Assembly (NCBI GenBank): GCA_022792945.1
Contig: JAAWBZ010000036.1
Location: 1-47,229, forward strand
Origin: Oscillospiraceae bacterium
GTDB taxonomy: Bacteria > Bacillota > Clostridia > Oscillospirales > Oscillospiraceae
Length of the DNA: 47,229 nucleotides
Direction: 5' to 3'
The translations under genes and the position numbers were made by a program. Of this stretch, positions 15,116 to 22,994 are shown piece after piece. The notes beneath the pieces were generated by a model. The model was not told where the DNA came from and did not search any database. It saw nothing but the letters and a program-made list of their open reading frames with translations. Each line of letters begins with the position of its first letter. The stretch's first letter is position 1.

Positions 15116-16033
15116 ATGTCCGATCAATGCAAAGTAGACGCCGTGAGCGACCTGAGCCTGCGGGAGGCCGTCTGCATCCATACCAAGAAAATCTGTGACG
15201 CGTGTATCGACAAGGACTGCATCGAGGACCTGCGGGTGTTTCTGACCCAGGACTCCCAGACCATCCTGGAGCAGGCTACCAACGTCAAGGCCCGCAGCGC
15301 AGAGCTCTTGCACGTCGCCCTGGACGTGGAGCCGGTCCAGTTCAACACCGGCCACTACACGGTGGACATTACTTACTACTACCGCATTCTGGTGGACGCC
15401 ATTGTCTGCGGGACGCGGCCGTGCACCATCTGCGGCCTGGCGGTGTTCTCCAAGCGGGTGATCCTCTGCGGCGGCGAGGGCAGCGCCAAAATCTTCACCA
15501 GCAAGTGCGTCTCGGGCGGTCCGGACCGTCATCAGATGATGAACTGCAACAAGCCCGACGCCGTGGTGGAGGTGGTGGACCCCATGGTCCTGGCCAGCAA
15601 GGTGGTCGAGGTGTGCAACTGCTGCTGCAGCGACAACACCAACGTGGACCTGCCGCCCTTCATCTGCGGCTGCTTCGACGGCGACCTGGTGCTCAGCGGT
15701 GAGGCGCGCCGGCTGTATGTGACCATCGGCCAGTTTTCCATCATCCGCATGGAGCGGGACACCCAGCTCCGCATTCCCAGCTACAGCTACTGCATTCCCA
15801 CCAAGGACTGCTCTGCCACCGGCTCCAGCAGCGACGAGAACCCCTGTGACATGTTCAGCAAGATCAAGTTCCCCGTGGCGTCGTTCTTCCCGCCCTGCGG
15901 CGACGGCGAGTGCGGCAGCGTCGGCGGGACCAGCACAGGCTGCGGCTGCGGCAGCGTCGGCGGCACGTCCACCGGCAATGGGTGCGGCAACACCTGTAAT
16001 AACACCTGCAGCACCTGCCGGCCCTGCCGGTAA
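15116..16033 (+). CDS. Conserved Cys-rich clostridial protein of unknown role
   Basis: A 305-residue protein with no signal peptide or membrane helix and about 30 cysteines. I recall close relatives across clostridial genomes annotated only as hypothetical; shared-looking blocks are LREAVCIHTKKICDACIDKD, DVEPVQFNTGHYTVDITYYY, GLAVFSKRVILCG and VTIGQFSIIRMERDTQL. The C-terminal 45 residues are a low-complexity tail of GSVGGTSTG and CGN/CNN units, possibly disulfide-forming. The Cys pattern and tail would suit a cross-linked spore-surface layer, but no sporulation promoter could be recognised, so this is only a suggestion. AGGAGG lies seven bases before the ATG. A small inverted repeat AAAGCG-CTC-CGCTTT (15078-15092) sits just upstream. 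It has its own terminator. Confidence 0.7.
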   Translation: MSDQCKVDAVSDLSLREAVCIHTKKICDACIDKDCIEDLRVFLTQDSQTILEQATNVKARSAELLHVALDVEPVQFNTGHYTVDITYYYRILVDAIVCGTRPCTICGLAVFSKRVILCGGEGSAKIFTSKCVSGGPDRHQMMNCNKPDAVVEVVDPMVLASKVVEVCNCCCSDNTNVDLPPFICGCFDGDLVLSGEARRLYVTIGQFSIIRMERDTQLRIPSYSYCIPTKDCSATGSSSDENPCDMFSKIKFPVASFFPPCGDGECGSVGGTSTGCGCGSVGGTSTGNGCGNTCNNTCSTCRPCR

Positions 16034-16055
16034 GCATCCGATTTCCGGCGACCGA

Positions 16056-16084
16056 AAAGGCCGGGGGCATAGCCCCCGGCCTTT
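16056..16084 (+). terminator. Terminator after the Cys-rich protein gene
   Basis: AAAGGCCGGGGGC / GCCCCCGGCCTTT with a 3-nt loop, ending in T residues. Confidence 0.85.
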
Positions 16085-16345
16085 CTGCGCGGGAACTCGG
16101 GAGCGGCAGGCCCGGTGAGTCTGCGCCGGCTTCCGGCGAAGTCGCAATATCCGCTTCTCCGTGTCATACCTGAGCCGCCCAGGACAGCCGTGCGGCGGAG
16201 CAGAACGCCGCCGGGATGGCTGCTCCACAACGGGATCTGCGGACGTTTTCCAGGCTGCTGCGGCCTTAAAATCAGTGAAGATACCTCCTGGTGCACCTCA
16301 TCTTCGACAGCTTCATCAAAAATTCTGCCAATTGCAAAAAATTCG
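16085..16345. other. Gene-free stretch before the capA-like gene
   Basis: The 260 bases between the terminator and the next promoter hold short frames only, without ribosome sites. The sequence was inspected for riboswitch-like conserved boxes and none was recognised. Confidence 0.4.
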
Positions 16346-16374
16346 TTGAGTATTTTGCAAATCTATTGTAGAAT
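16346..16374 (+). promoter_or_regulatory. Promoter of the capA-like/dCMP deaminase operon
   Basis: TTGAGT (16346-16351), 17 bp, TAGAAT (16369-16374), 32 bases before the ATG. Confidence 0.75.
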
Positions 16375-16406
16375 AGACCTAGATATCCAATAAAGGAGGT
16401 CTCGAC

Positions 16407-17726
16407 ATGGCAGACGTAGATTATGAGCGCGATGAACAGATGCTGGAAGCGCGGCGTCTCAAGCGCCTGGAGATGAGAAGAAAGCGCATGATCCAAAAGC
16501 GTATCACCCTGGGTGTGGCGCTGCTGGTGCTGGTCGTGCTGGTGGTTGTGATCGTCCGGTCCTGCGGCGGCGATACGCCTGAGACGGAAAACGCCGATCC
16601 GCCTCCCACCGTTCCGGAGAACAACGTGCAGCTGCCCGTGGAGCCGGAGCCGAAGACCTCCACGGCCACCTTGGCTGCCGTGGGCGATATCATGGTCTAT
16701 GATTCCCAGCTGGAGGACGCCAGGAAGGACGACGGGACCTACGATTTTCTCCCCTGCTTTGCCCCTGTGGGCGACCTGCTGGCCGCCGCCGATATCACCG
16801 TGGGCAATTTTGAGGCCAACTTCGCCGGCTCGCCCTACTCCGGCAAGCCTGATTTCCGCGCGCCGGAGGACCTGGCCAAGACGCTGGGGGGCCTGGGTTT
16901 TGACATCCTCCAGACCGCCAACACCTACAGCATCCAGAACGGCATCGAGAGCGGTCTGACCAACACCATCAATGTCATCCGCGGCGCGGGCATGGACACC
17001 CTGGGTACCTACCTCTCGGCGGAGGATCGGGACGAGAACCAGGTGGTGCTCAAGGAGGCCAATGGCATCAAGGTCGCCTTCATCGCCTTCACCAAGGGCC
17101 TCAACAGCCTCTCGGTGCCGGAGGACAAGAGCTATTGCGTGGACTTGATGTACACCGATTACAACACCAATTTCAGCAACGTCAACCGCGCAGCCCTGAC
17201 CTCCGCCGTGGAGAAGGCCAAGGGGCTGGAGCCGGACGTGATCGTTGCGATGCTCCACTGGGGCAGCGAGTATGTGGTCCAGCCCAGCGCCTCGCAGAAT
17301 GAGGTGGCGGAGCTGCTCATCAACGCCGGCGTGGACGTGATTTTGGGGACGCACCCCCACGTGGTGGGCCCCATGGAGCAGAGAACCGTGACCGTGGACG
17401 GCCAGGAGAAGAACGTGTTCATCGCCTACTCCCTGGGCAACTTCATGGCCGCCATGGGCCGCGACGACCCGTATCTGGAGGAGAGCGTGATCCTGAACCT
17501 GGAGTTCACCAAGGACCAGAACGCCGGGACCACCACCATCTCCGCGGTGAACTATGTGCCCGTCTACCAGTTCGACAACGGTGAGGGCGCCATCAACCGC
17601 TATGAGGTCCGCAGCGCCTACGACGTGCTGGCCAGCGACCCGGATGAGGACACCAAAAAGCTGATGGAGGACACCATCGCGCTGCTGAAAACCAATACGG
17701 CCTCGGCTTTCGACCGGGGGAACTGA
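16407..17726 (+). CDS. CapA-family membrane-anchored metallophosphatase-like protein
   Basis: A 439-residue protein with a basic N-terminus, one membrane helix (about 33-50), a Pro/Glu-rich linker and an extracellular CapA/PGA_cap fold from about residue 88. Family motifs are AVGDIMVYDSQL, VGNFEANFAG, VAMLHWGSEY, ILGTHPHVVGPME and YSLGNFM. CapA proteins take part in poly-gamma-glutamate capsule synthesis, but most clostridial copies lack capB/capC partners, as here, and their role is unknown. The usual NNH metal/catalytic motif after the third strand is replaced by ANTYS, so activity may be altered. AGGAGG precedes the ATG. The dCMP deaminase gene follows after 15 bases. Confidence 0.85.
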   Translation: MADVDYERDEQMLEARRLKRLEMRRKRMIQKRITLGVALLVLVVLVVVIVRSCGGDTPETENADPPPTVPENNVQLPVEPEPKTSTATLAAVGDIMVYDSQLEDARKDDGTYDFLPCFAPVGDLLAAADITVGNFEANFAGSPYSGKPDFRAPEDLAKTLGGLGFDILQTANTYSIQNGIESGLTNTINVIRGAGMDTLGTYLSAEDRDENQVVLKEANGIKVAFIAFTKGLNSLSVPEDKSYCVDLMYTDYNTNFSNVNRAALTSAVEKAKGLEPDVIVAMLHWGSEYVVQPSASQNEVAELLINAGVDVILGTHPHVVGPMEQRTVTVDGQEKNVFIAYSLGNFMAAMGRDDPYLEESVILNLEFTKDQNAGTTTISAVNYVPVYQFDNGEGAINRYEVRSAYDVLASDPDEDTKKLMEDTIALLKTNTASAFDRGN

Positions 17727-17741
17727 CGGAGGGACGCCGGG

Positions 17742-18227
17742 ATGAAGCGGACAGATTACATCAGCTGGGACGAGTATTTCATGGGCGTGGCCATGCTGGC
17801 GGCGCGGCGGAGCAAGGACCCCAATACCCAGGTGGGGGCGTGTATCGTGAGTCCGGAGAACATCATTCTCTCCACCGGCTATAACGGCCTCCCCAAGGGG
17901 TGCAGCGACGACGAGTTCCCCTGGGCCAGGGAGGGGGCAGAAACCAAATACCCCTTTGTGGTCCACGCGGAGCTGAACGCGATTCTCAACTGCAACGGCA
18001 AGTCGCTGGTGGGGTCGAAGATGTACGTGGCGCTGTTCCCCTGCAACGAGTGCGCCAAGGCCATCATCCAGAGCGGCATCCGGGAGGTAATCTACCTTTC
18101 CGACAAGTATGCCGCGTCGGCGGCCACCCTGGCGTCCAAGCGCATGCTGAATGCGGCAGGCGTCGCCTGCCGCCGGCTGAGAACGGAGCTGGAGAAGATC
18201 ATTTTGGATTTCCGGGTAGAGGCGTAA
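17742..18227 (+). CDS. dCMP deaminase (ComEB-like)
   Basis: A 161-residue zinc deaminase that converts dCMP to dUMP for thymidylate synthesis. The zinc site is H75-A-E77 and the P100-C101-x-x-C104 motif. The N-terminal DPNTQVGACIVSPEN and TGYNGLPKGCSDDEFPW blocks are typical of deoxycytidylate deaminases, including the Firmicute ComEB. The length is normal. It lies 15 bases after the CapA-like gene with GGAGGG as its ribosome site, so it is probably co-transcribed. The neighbour on the right is a degraded insertion sequence in opposite orientation, so the operon ends here. No terminator is visible. Confidence 0.93.
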   Translation: MKRTDYISWDEYFMGVAMLAARRSKDPNTQVGACIVSPENIILSTGYNGLPKGCSDDEFPWAREGAETKYPFVVHAELNAILNCNGKSLVGSKMYVALFPCNECAKAIIQSGIREVIYLSDKYAASAATLASKRMLNAAGVACRRLRTELEKIILDFRVEA

Positions 18228-18309
18228 AACACGGTGAGACCGGAACTGCGGGGTAGGTGTACAGTATCCCCTTTGTCCAGGACAAAGTGAAATACAGACA
18301 GAAAGAAGA

Positions 18310-19088
18310 TCGCCAATGTATGAAAGGGGATCGGGAGAGGTACTCGGAGGACTGTTGCGTAGAATTCATTGGGAGAAAGTTTAGGCCTTGTTTGAAAAAT
18401 GTCAACATGCCCAAACGACGGCTCTTTTTCCGTCTGGGCGGTACAATTTTCCCTTGAAATCCGTCAGGATTCCTGCGGGAAAATTGTTTGCCAGACGAAA
18501 AAATCCATCGTCGCTGGGCACATTGCCATTTATCAAACAAGGCCTAGCCAGCTGCCACGGATAGCGGTCGTGATTGCAATAGTCGATCCAGTCATCCATG
18601 ATTGCGCTGACCTGGTCGAAAGTCCCGCAGTCAGACAGGTCGATTTTGTCTTTCCTATGAGCGAAGAAGCTCTCCTGCGGAGCATTGTCCCAGCAATTGC
18701 CCCGGCGGGACATAGACTGCCGCAGGCCGCTGTCTTTGACGATTGGGATGAAACGCAGGCTGCTGTAGTGGCAGCCCTGGTCGCTGTGAATCAGCGTTTG
18801 CGCATCCAGTGAAAGGCCGTGCTCCTGAATCAGGATATTGACCGTTTCAAGAACAAGGTCTAATGCAAGAGATAGACTGAGGACATCAGCCAGGACTTGC
18901 TTTGTATAGGCGTCCAGGATCGTGGACAGATAAACAAAAAATGCCGTGATAACTCTGCTGTAAACAGATTTGTTTCTGCCTGACTTCATGTGTATACGGG
19001 CTATCCCATATGGGCTGAAGCGGCTGCTTTTCCTCGTCCACAGTTTGGTTTTCTGCCCCTTGCTCCGTGTCCGCTTTATGGGGTACAT
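18310..19088 (-). pseudogene. IS3 orfB transposase remnant interrupted by MITE
   Basis: The minus-strand frame shows the second half of an IS3 integrase core: YLSTILDAYTKQVLADVLS, the second catalytic Asp in LIHSDQGCHY, RQSMSRRGNCWDNAPQESFF with the catalytic Glu, and MDDWIDYCNHDRYPWQLA. The region that should hold the first Asp (normally TDITY) is garbled, so the catalytic triad is incomplete. After PWQLA the frame runs into the MITE (18384-18544). Beyond it the sequence resumes with KLSPNEFYATV, the normal OrfB C-terminus, so the MITE inserted between Ala and Lys codons of this gene. The product is non-functional. Confidence 0.8.
18384..18544. mobile_element. 161-bp palindromic MITE with TA target duplication
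   Basis: Almost the whole element folds on itself. The left arm starts GGCCTTGTTTGAAAAATG and the right arm is the complement of GGCCTTGTTTGATAAATG. The arms are about 70 bp with scattered mismatches, and the centre AATCC-GTCA-GGATT is also paired. It is flanked on both sides by TA (18382-18383 and 18545-18546). Removing the element and one TA rejoins the interrupted transposase as PWQLA-KLSPNEFY, which demonstrates both the insertion and the TA duplication. TA duplication is typical of the IS630/Tc1/mariner group, so the mobilising transposase is probably of that type. The element has no coding capacity of its own. Confidence 0.85.
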
Positions 19089-19217
19089 TTTACCAGCAGC
19101 GTCCGGTAGCGGTCAAGGCAGCGGAGGATGGCGGTGGATCAGCTTGTAGGGCCGCATGGCCGGGGGAGAGGGCGGTCGGGGCTCAGAATTTGGTCGCTCC
19201 TTTGGGCGGTATTTTTC

Positions 19218-20003
19218 CTATTCTACCATTCCCAGGAACGCCTTATCAACGCAGGGGACGTAGACGGTGAAGCCATGGTGTTCTACCTCGCCGTCATTCT
19301 GCGGCGCAGTGTGCCAGACGGCGGGCAGCAGCAGCACACGGTCGTCCGCAGGGTCGGCAAAGACCTCGGCGGACCCGGTGTTGCAGGAGAGTATGCCGTC
19401 CGGCACCGTATCCAGCCCCGAGAACGCTGCCGTCCCCAGGGAGACAAAGCCCGCCGGCAGCGCCCCCTCGATCCGCGGGCCGTAAGCGTCCAGCAGGTCG
19501 GGGTAGTCCTCCGCGCCCAGCAGCGGCTCATAGAGCCGCCCCTCCCGGCAGATGAGGTCCCGGCCCCGGAGGCGGCTGTCCACGTAGCGGACGTATTCGT
19601 GGTGCGGCGGAGCGGGATTCAAGGTGCCGCTCTCGTCCACGGTGCCGTCGGTGTACACCTCCTGCCAGACGTAGACCCACTCCGGCGTCCTGGCGCTGGC
19701 GTAGAAGGGACCGTTTTCGCTCTCTCCGACGTAGGCGTAGCCCGCCGGCAGCGCCGGCTCCATGGCGAGATAGGAGGAGACAATGTAGGTCCGTCCGTCC
19801 CATTCCACATGGGGCGGCATATCTCTGGTGTCGAGCGCCGGTGTCCGGGGCCGCAGGGTGAGCGCCGCGGCGGCGAGCACCAGGCACAGGCAGGCCGCGG
19901 CGGCGTACCGGACCCAATGGACCCGCCGGGGCGGCGTCCGGGCGGCCAGGATCAGCTCGTCGTCCAGGCCGGACATGGCTTGCAGCAGAAGCTCGGCTTT
20001 CAT
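19218..20003 (-). CDS. Membrane-anchored partner of ECF sigma factor (putative anti-sigma)
   Basis: A 261-residue protein with a short cytoplasmic N-terminus (about 1-30), one membrane helix (about 32-52, YAAAACLCLVLAAAALTL) and an extracellular domain of about 200 residues rich in aromatic and acidic residues. I recognise no named domain. Its start overlaps the stop of the upstream ECF sigma gene (ATGA), the usual arrangement for a sigma and cognate anti-sigma pair, so it probably holds the sigma factor at the membrane and senses an external signal. No zinc-binding ZAS motif (HxxxCxxC) is visible. The 3' end adjoins a degraded insertion sequence, but the frame ends normally at TAG. Confidence 0.6.
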   Translation of the reverse strand: MKAELLLQAMSGLDDELILAARTPPRRVHWVRYAAAACLCLVLAAAALTLRPRTPALDTRDMPPHVEWDGRTYIVSSYLAMEPALPAGYAYVGESENGPFYASARTPEWVYVWQEVYTDGTVDESGTLNPAPPHHEYVRYVDSRLRGRDLICREGRLYEPLLGAEDYPDLLDAYGPRIEGALPAGFVSLGTAAFSGLDTVPDGILSCNTGSAEVFADPADDRVLLLPAVWHTAPQNDGEVEHHGFTVYVPCVDKAFLGMVE

Positions 20004-20560
20004 GGGGTGATGCCCTCCTTTTCCAAATGGGTTCGCAGCTGCTTTCGCATCCGGTGCAGCAGCGATGTGACCTGGCTCTCGCTGCGCCCGCATTCCCGGG
20101 CGATATCCCGGATGGGGGCAAGGTACCAGTAGCGGCGGAGAAAGATGTGCCGCCGCAGGGGCGGCTGGGCGGTGAGAAACGATTGGATGGCGGCAGTGAG
20201 CGCTGCTTCCTCCACGGCACGGAGGGTGTCCGCCGAGGCGGGCACGCTCTCGCCCAGCTCCGAGAGGGCCAGCGCCGTCTGCCCACCGCCGCGCTTCTCC
20301 GCGCCCAGGCTCCGGAAGCGGTTGAGCGCCAGATTGCGGGTGAGCCGCCCCAGATACGCGGCCAGCCGCCGGGGCCGCTGGGGCGGGATGGAGCGCCAGG
20401 CGGCGAAATAGGCGTCGCTGACGCACTCCTCGGCGTCCTCGTGGCTGGGCAGGATATTCCGGGCGATGGCGCGGCAGTAAGGCCCGTAGGCCCTGTCCGT
20501 GGCGGTGATGGCGCCCTCGTCCCGGGCCAGGTAGAGCGCGAGGATGGCTTGGTCTTCCAT
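20000..20560 (-). CDS. ECF-type RNA polymerase sigma factor
   Basis: A 186-residue sigma-70-family protein with region 2 (about 5-75, including HEDAEECVSDAYFAAWRSIP and LAAYLGRLTRNLALNRFR, the core-binding and -10-recognition segments) and region 4 (about 125-180, PPLRRHIFLRRYWYLAPIRD followed by SESQVTSLLHRMRKQLRTHL, the -35-recognising helix-turn-helix). The 80-residue region 3 of primary sigmas is absent. The start is set by AAGGAGG seven bases before the ATG at 20560. It is translationally coupled to the membrane protein gene downstream. The regulon is unknown. No -35/-10 pair resembling an autoregulated ECF promoter stands out in the short gap upstream. Confidence 0.9.
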   Translation of the reverse strand: MEDQAILALYLARDEGAITATDRAYGPYCRAIARNILPSHEDAEECVSDAYFAAWRSIPPQRPRRLAAYLGRLTRNLALNRFRSLGAEKRGGGQTALALSELGESVPASADTLRAVEEAALTAAIQSFLTAQPPLRRHIFLRRYWYLAPIRDIARECGRSESQVTSLLHRMRKQLRTHLEKEGITP

Positions 20561-20613
20561 GGGAATTCCTCCTTTCACCTATAAAGACACCAAAGAGCGG
20601 AATTTCTTGCAAG

Positions 20614-20647
20614 AAAAGAGAGAATTGCTTCGGCAATTCTCTCTTTT
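20614..20647 (-). terminator. Strong terminator with TTCG tetraloop
   Basis: A perfect 15-bp stem AAAAGAGAGAATTGC / GCAATTCTCTCTTTT closed by TTCG. It ends the minus-strand glycerate/SLH operon just after its last stop at 20656 and insulates the ECF operon. Confidence 0.92.
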
Positions 20648-20655
20648 GGCTTTTT

Positions 20656-22086
20656 TCAGCTGTGGAGCCGGAGGCTCTCCTCCGGGGTCATGCAGAAATA
20701 CGTATCGTCCACGCCCCAGCTCTGGTCGCCCCAGGTGACGTCCAGGTGGTAGCCGACACCGTCCAGCGTGGCGACGGTCCAGATATGGTTGTCGCCGCTG
20801 TAGGTGGCGCAGGGGATGCCCTCCAGCTTCAAAAAGATGTTGTAGGCGCCGGTGTAGCCCTGGCAGACGGCCAGACCGTTGCAGAGCGCGCCGTAGGCGG
20901 TGCGGGAGATGTCGTTGTAGCCGTAGTCATAGTCGCAGTGGGCGCAGAGGTAGTCGAAATATACCCGGGCGATCTCCTGCTGGTTCATGCCCAGGCGCAG
21001 CGAGCCGTCGGCCCAGAACTGGTCGTGGAGGGCGATGGCCCGCTGGAGCGCCGCGTTCCGGTCGCCGCCGTTGGGATTGCGGAAGGTGAGGGTCACGCGG
21101 CCGGAGGAGTTGTAGCTGTAGCGGAGGTTGCTGTAGCACTGCTCGGGGTAGAGCATGGAGGCGTCCATGTAGTGCTCCATCATGGCATCCACGTTGGCCG
21201 CCGAGGCGGTGCAGCCGGTCAGGTAGACCTGGATGGAGGTCAGGTTGTTCCGGAAGGCGTAGCGGATGTTGTTGGCCACGGCCTTGAGGTCGTCCCGGGT
21301 GTGGGAGGCGTAGAACACCGCCTCGCCGGGGACGAAGCTGGAGTAGGTGGCCCCCTTGGCAGAGTAGAGCGCCGTCATGTCCCAGCCAGGGGTGACGCGG
21401 AGCTCCGGGTCCACCAGCCGGGTGAGCATGGCCGCCAGCTCGCTGCGGGAGATGGTGCCGGCGGGGCGGAAGGAGCCGCGGCTGTCGGAGCCGGCGGCGA
21501 TGCCCCAGCGGTAGAGATCCAGGATCTCCGCGGCGCAGGGCGTCGCGCTGGTGACGTCGGCGATGTAGCGGCCGGAATTGTGGGCGGTGAGCACCAGATC
21601 GGCGTTGCGCCCGTCGAATTCCGTCACCGGCAGCACCCGGGCCAGCAGGTACGCCACCTGCGCCCGGGTGGCCGGACGGGTGAGCAGGGCGTCGAACCGG
21701 GCGTCCACCACGCCGCTGTCCTTCAGATATTGCACGTAGGGCGCGTACCACGCCTGACCGGGGGCCTCGTACTGGGCGGGGCCGGCGGCGGCGTCGCCCA
21801 GGTAGTAGGCGCTGTGGACGCGGGCGGTGAAGCTCATGGCCTCGGCCAGGGTAACGCTGCTCTGCGCGCCGAACCGGCTGGCGCTCTGACCGTCGGTGAG
21901 GCCCAGCTCATAAAGGGCGGCTACGTTGTCGTAGTACCACGCCCCGGCGGGCACGTCGGCAAAGCGGCCGTCGTAGGCGCGCACGGGGGCGAAGCGCTCC
22001 AGGCTGCCGGCGGCCTGGGCCGTCAGAGGCAGGAGCGTCAGCAGCAGGCAAAGGGTGAGCAGGGTGGAGATAAGTCTTTTTCGCAT
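20656..22086 (-). CDS. SLH-domain transglutaminase-like surface protein
   Basis: A 476-residue exported protein: signal peptide (1-25, ending AQA); three SLH-type modules (about 38-92, 110-160 and 170-226; for example FADVPAGAWYYDNVAALYEL and ISRSELAAMLTRLV), which bind cell-wall polymers; a middle region; and a C-terminal transglutaminase-like domain with a visible Cys-His-Asp triad (C408 in GLAVCQGYTGAYNIFLKLEG, H434 in DNHIWTV, D449 in YHLDVTWGD). Such proteins are thought to be wall-bound proteases or cross-linkers; the substrate is unknown. It starts three bases after the reductase gene on the same strand with GGAG inside that gene, so it is co-transcribed with glycerate metabolism genes, an unusual pairing. 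The strong terminator follows. Confidence 0.85.
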   Translation of the reverse strand: MRKRLISTLLTLCLLLTLLPLTAQAAGSLERFAPVRAYDGRFADVPAGAWYYDNVAALYELGLTDGQSASRFGAQSSVTLAEAMSFTARVHSAYYLGDAAAGPAQYEAPGQAWYAPYVQYLKDSGVVDARFDALLTRPATRAQVAYLLARVLPVTEFDGRNADLVLTAHNSGRYIADVTSATPCAAEILDLYRWGIAAGSDSRGSFRPAGTISRSELAAMLTRLVDPELRVTPGWDMTALYSAKGATYSSFVPGEAVFYASHTRDDLKAVANNIRYAFRNNLTSIQVYLTGCTASAANVDAMMEHYMDASMLYPEQCYSNLRYSYNSSGRVTLTFRNPNGGDRNAALQRAIALHDQFWADGSLRLGMNQQEIARVYFDYLCAHCDYDYGYNDISRTAYGALCNGLAVCQGYTGAYNIFLKLEGIPCATYSGDNHIWTVATLDGVGYHLDVTWGDQSWGVDDTYFCMTPEESLRLHS

Positions 22087-22089
22087 GAT

Positions 22090-22983
22090 TTACTCCTTAT
22101 TTTTCTGGAAAATCGTGTCATTTGCCAGATTTTCGTAGTATTTCGCCAGAGCGCTGTGGTCGCAGCCGCCCAGGCCCCGGGCGTGGAGGACCTGGAGCAT
22201 CTCCATCACCGAGGCCGCCAGCGGCAGCGGCGCGCCGCACTGGTGGGCGGTGTCCAGGGCGTTCTGGAGGTCCTTGATGTGCAGGTCGATTTTGAAGCCG
22301 GGGTCGGTGCGGTTTTCCACCATCATCGGCCCCTTGGCGTCCAGGACCGCGCTGCCGGCCAGCCCGCCGCGGATGGCCTCCAGCACCGCCGCCGGGTCCG
22401 CGCCGGCCCGCTTGGCCAGAAGAAGGCCCTCGGCCAGGGCGGCGATGTTGGCCGCGACGATCACCTGATTTGCCAGCTTGACTGTGTTGCCCGCGCCCAC
22501 CTCGCCGCAGCGGGCGGCGCTGCTGCCCATGGCCAGAAGCAGGGGTCTGCAGCGGTCAAAGACCGCCTGCCTGCCCCCCACCATGAAGCTGAGGGTGCCG
22601 TCGATGGCCTTTGGCTCGCCGCCGGAGACCGGGGCGTCCAGCATCTCCACACCCTTCTCCGCCAGCGCCGCCGCGATCTCCCGGCTGACCGCGGGACTGA
22701 TGGAGCTCATGTCGATGAACACCTGCCCCGGGCGCATCCGCGCCGCCAGGCCGTCGGGACCCAGCAGCACCTCCCGGACCTGCGGGCCGTTGGGGAGCAT
22801 GGTGAAAATGACCTCGCACGCCGCCGCCAGTTCCTCCCGGGAGGCCGCCCGCGCGCCGCAGGCGGCCAGCTCGTCCACCGGACCGCGCGAGCGGCTGTTG
22901 ACCCAGAGCTCGTATCCGGCCTTCAAAAGATTCCTGGCCATGGGCCGGCCCATGATGCCAAGTCCGATAAATCCAACCCGCAT
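22090..22983 (-). CDS. garR: Tartronate semialdehyde (2-hydroxy-3-oxopropionate) reductase
   Basis: A 297-residue member of the beta-hydroxyacid dehydrogenase family, reducing tartronate semialdehyde to D-glycerate with NAD(P)H. It has the Rossmann motif GFIGLGIMGRPMARNLL at the N-terminus, the substrate-binding DAPVSGGEPKAIDGTLS and the catalytic lysine K169 in GAGNTVKLANQ. GGAGGG precedes the ATG at 22983; five earlier in-frame codons lack a ribosome site. Its position between a glycerate kinase and the SLH protein, with a GntP permease upstream, supports the glycerate role over other 3-hydroxyacids. Other dehydrogenases of the family, such as 3-hydroxyisobutyrate dehydrogenase, cannot be ruled out from sequence alone. 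Confidence 0.85.
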   Translation of the reverse strand: MRVGFIGLGIMGRPMARNLLKAGYELWVNSRSRGPVDELAACGARAASREELAAACEVIFTMLPNGPQVREVLLGPDGLAARMRPGQVFIDMSSISPAVSREIAAALAEKGVEMLDAPVSGGEPKAIDGTLSFMVGGRQAVFDRCRPLLLAMGSSAARCGEVGAGNTVKLANQVIVAANIAALAEGLLLAKRAGADPAAVLEAIRGGLAGSAVLDAKGPMMVENRTDPGFKIDLHIKDLQNALDTAHQCGAPLPLAASVMEMLQVLHARGLGGCDHSALAKYYENLANDTIFQKNKE

Positions 22984-22994
22984 AGCCGCCCTCC

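Larger units (their letters stand above)
18257..19096 (-). mobile_element. Degraded IS3-family element with nested MITE
   Basis: An IS3-type orfB lies on the minus strand between roughly matching ends: TGTACAGTATCCCC from 18258, and the complement of AAAATGTACCCCATAAAGCG near 19075-19094. The ends are only moderately alike, so the limits are approximate. orfA and the N-terminal half of orfB are missing. A palindromic MITE interrupts the transposase gene. The element lies between the dCMP deaminase gene and the ECF sigma operon and belongs to a different IS3 subgroup from the one at 682-1361. Confidence 0.65.

Noticed and set aside
16272-17966. Minus-strand open frame of 564 codons
   Set aside because: Shadow of the CapA-like gene: low-complexity Val/His/Gly-rich translation, no domain, spans two real plus-strand genes.
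18384-18544. MITE considered as a CRISPR unit or structured non-coding RNA
   Set aside because: Only one copy is present and no repeat-spacer pattern exists. The TA duplication and the restored transposase frame explain it as an insertion.
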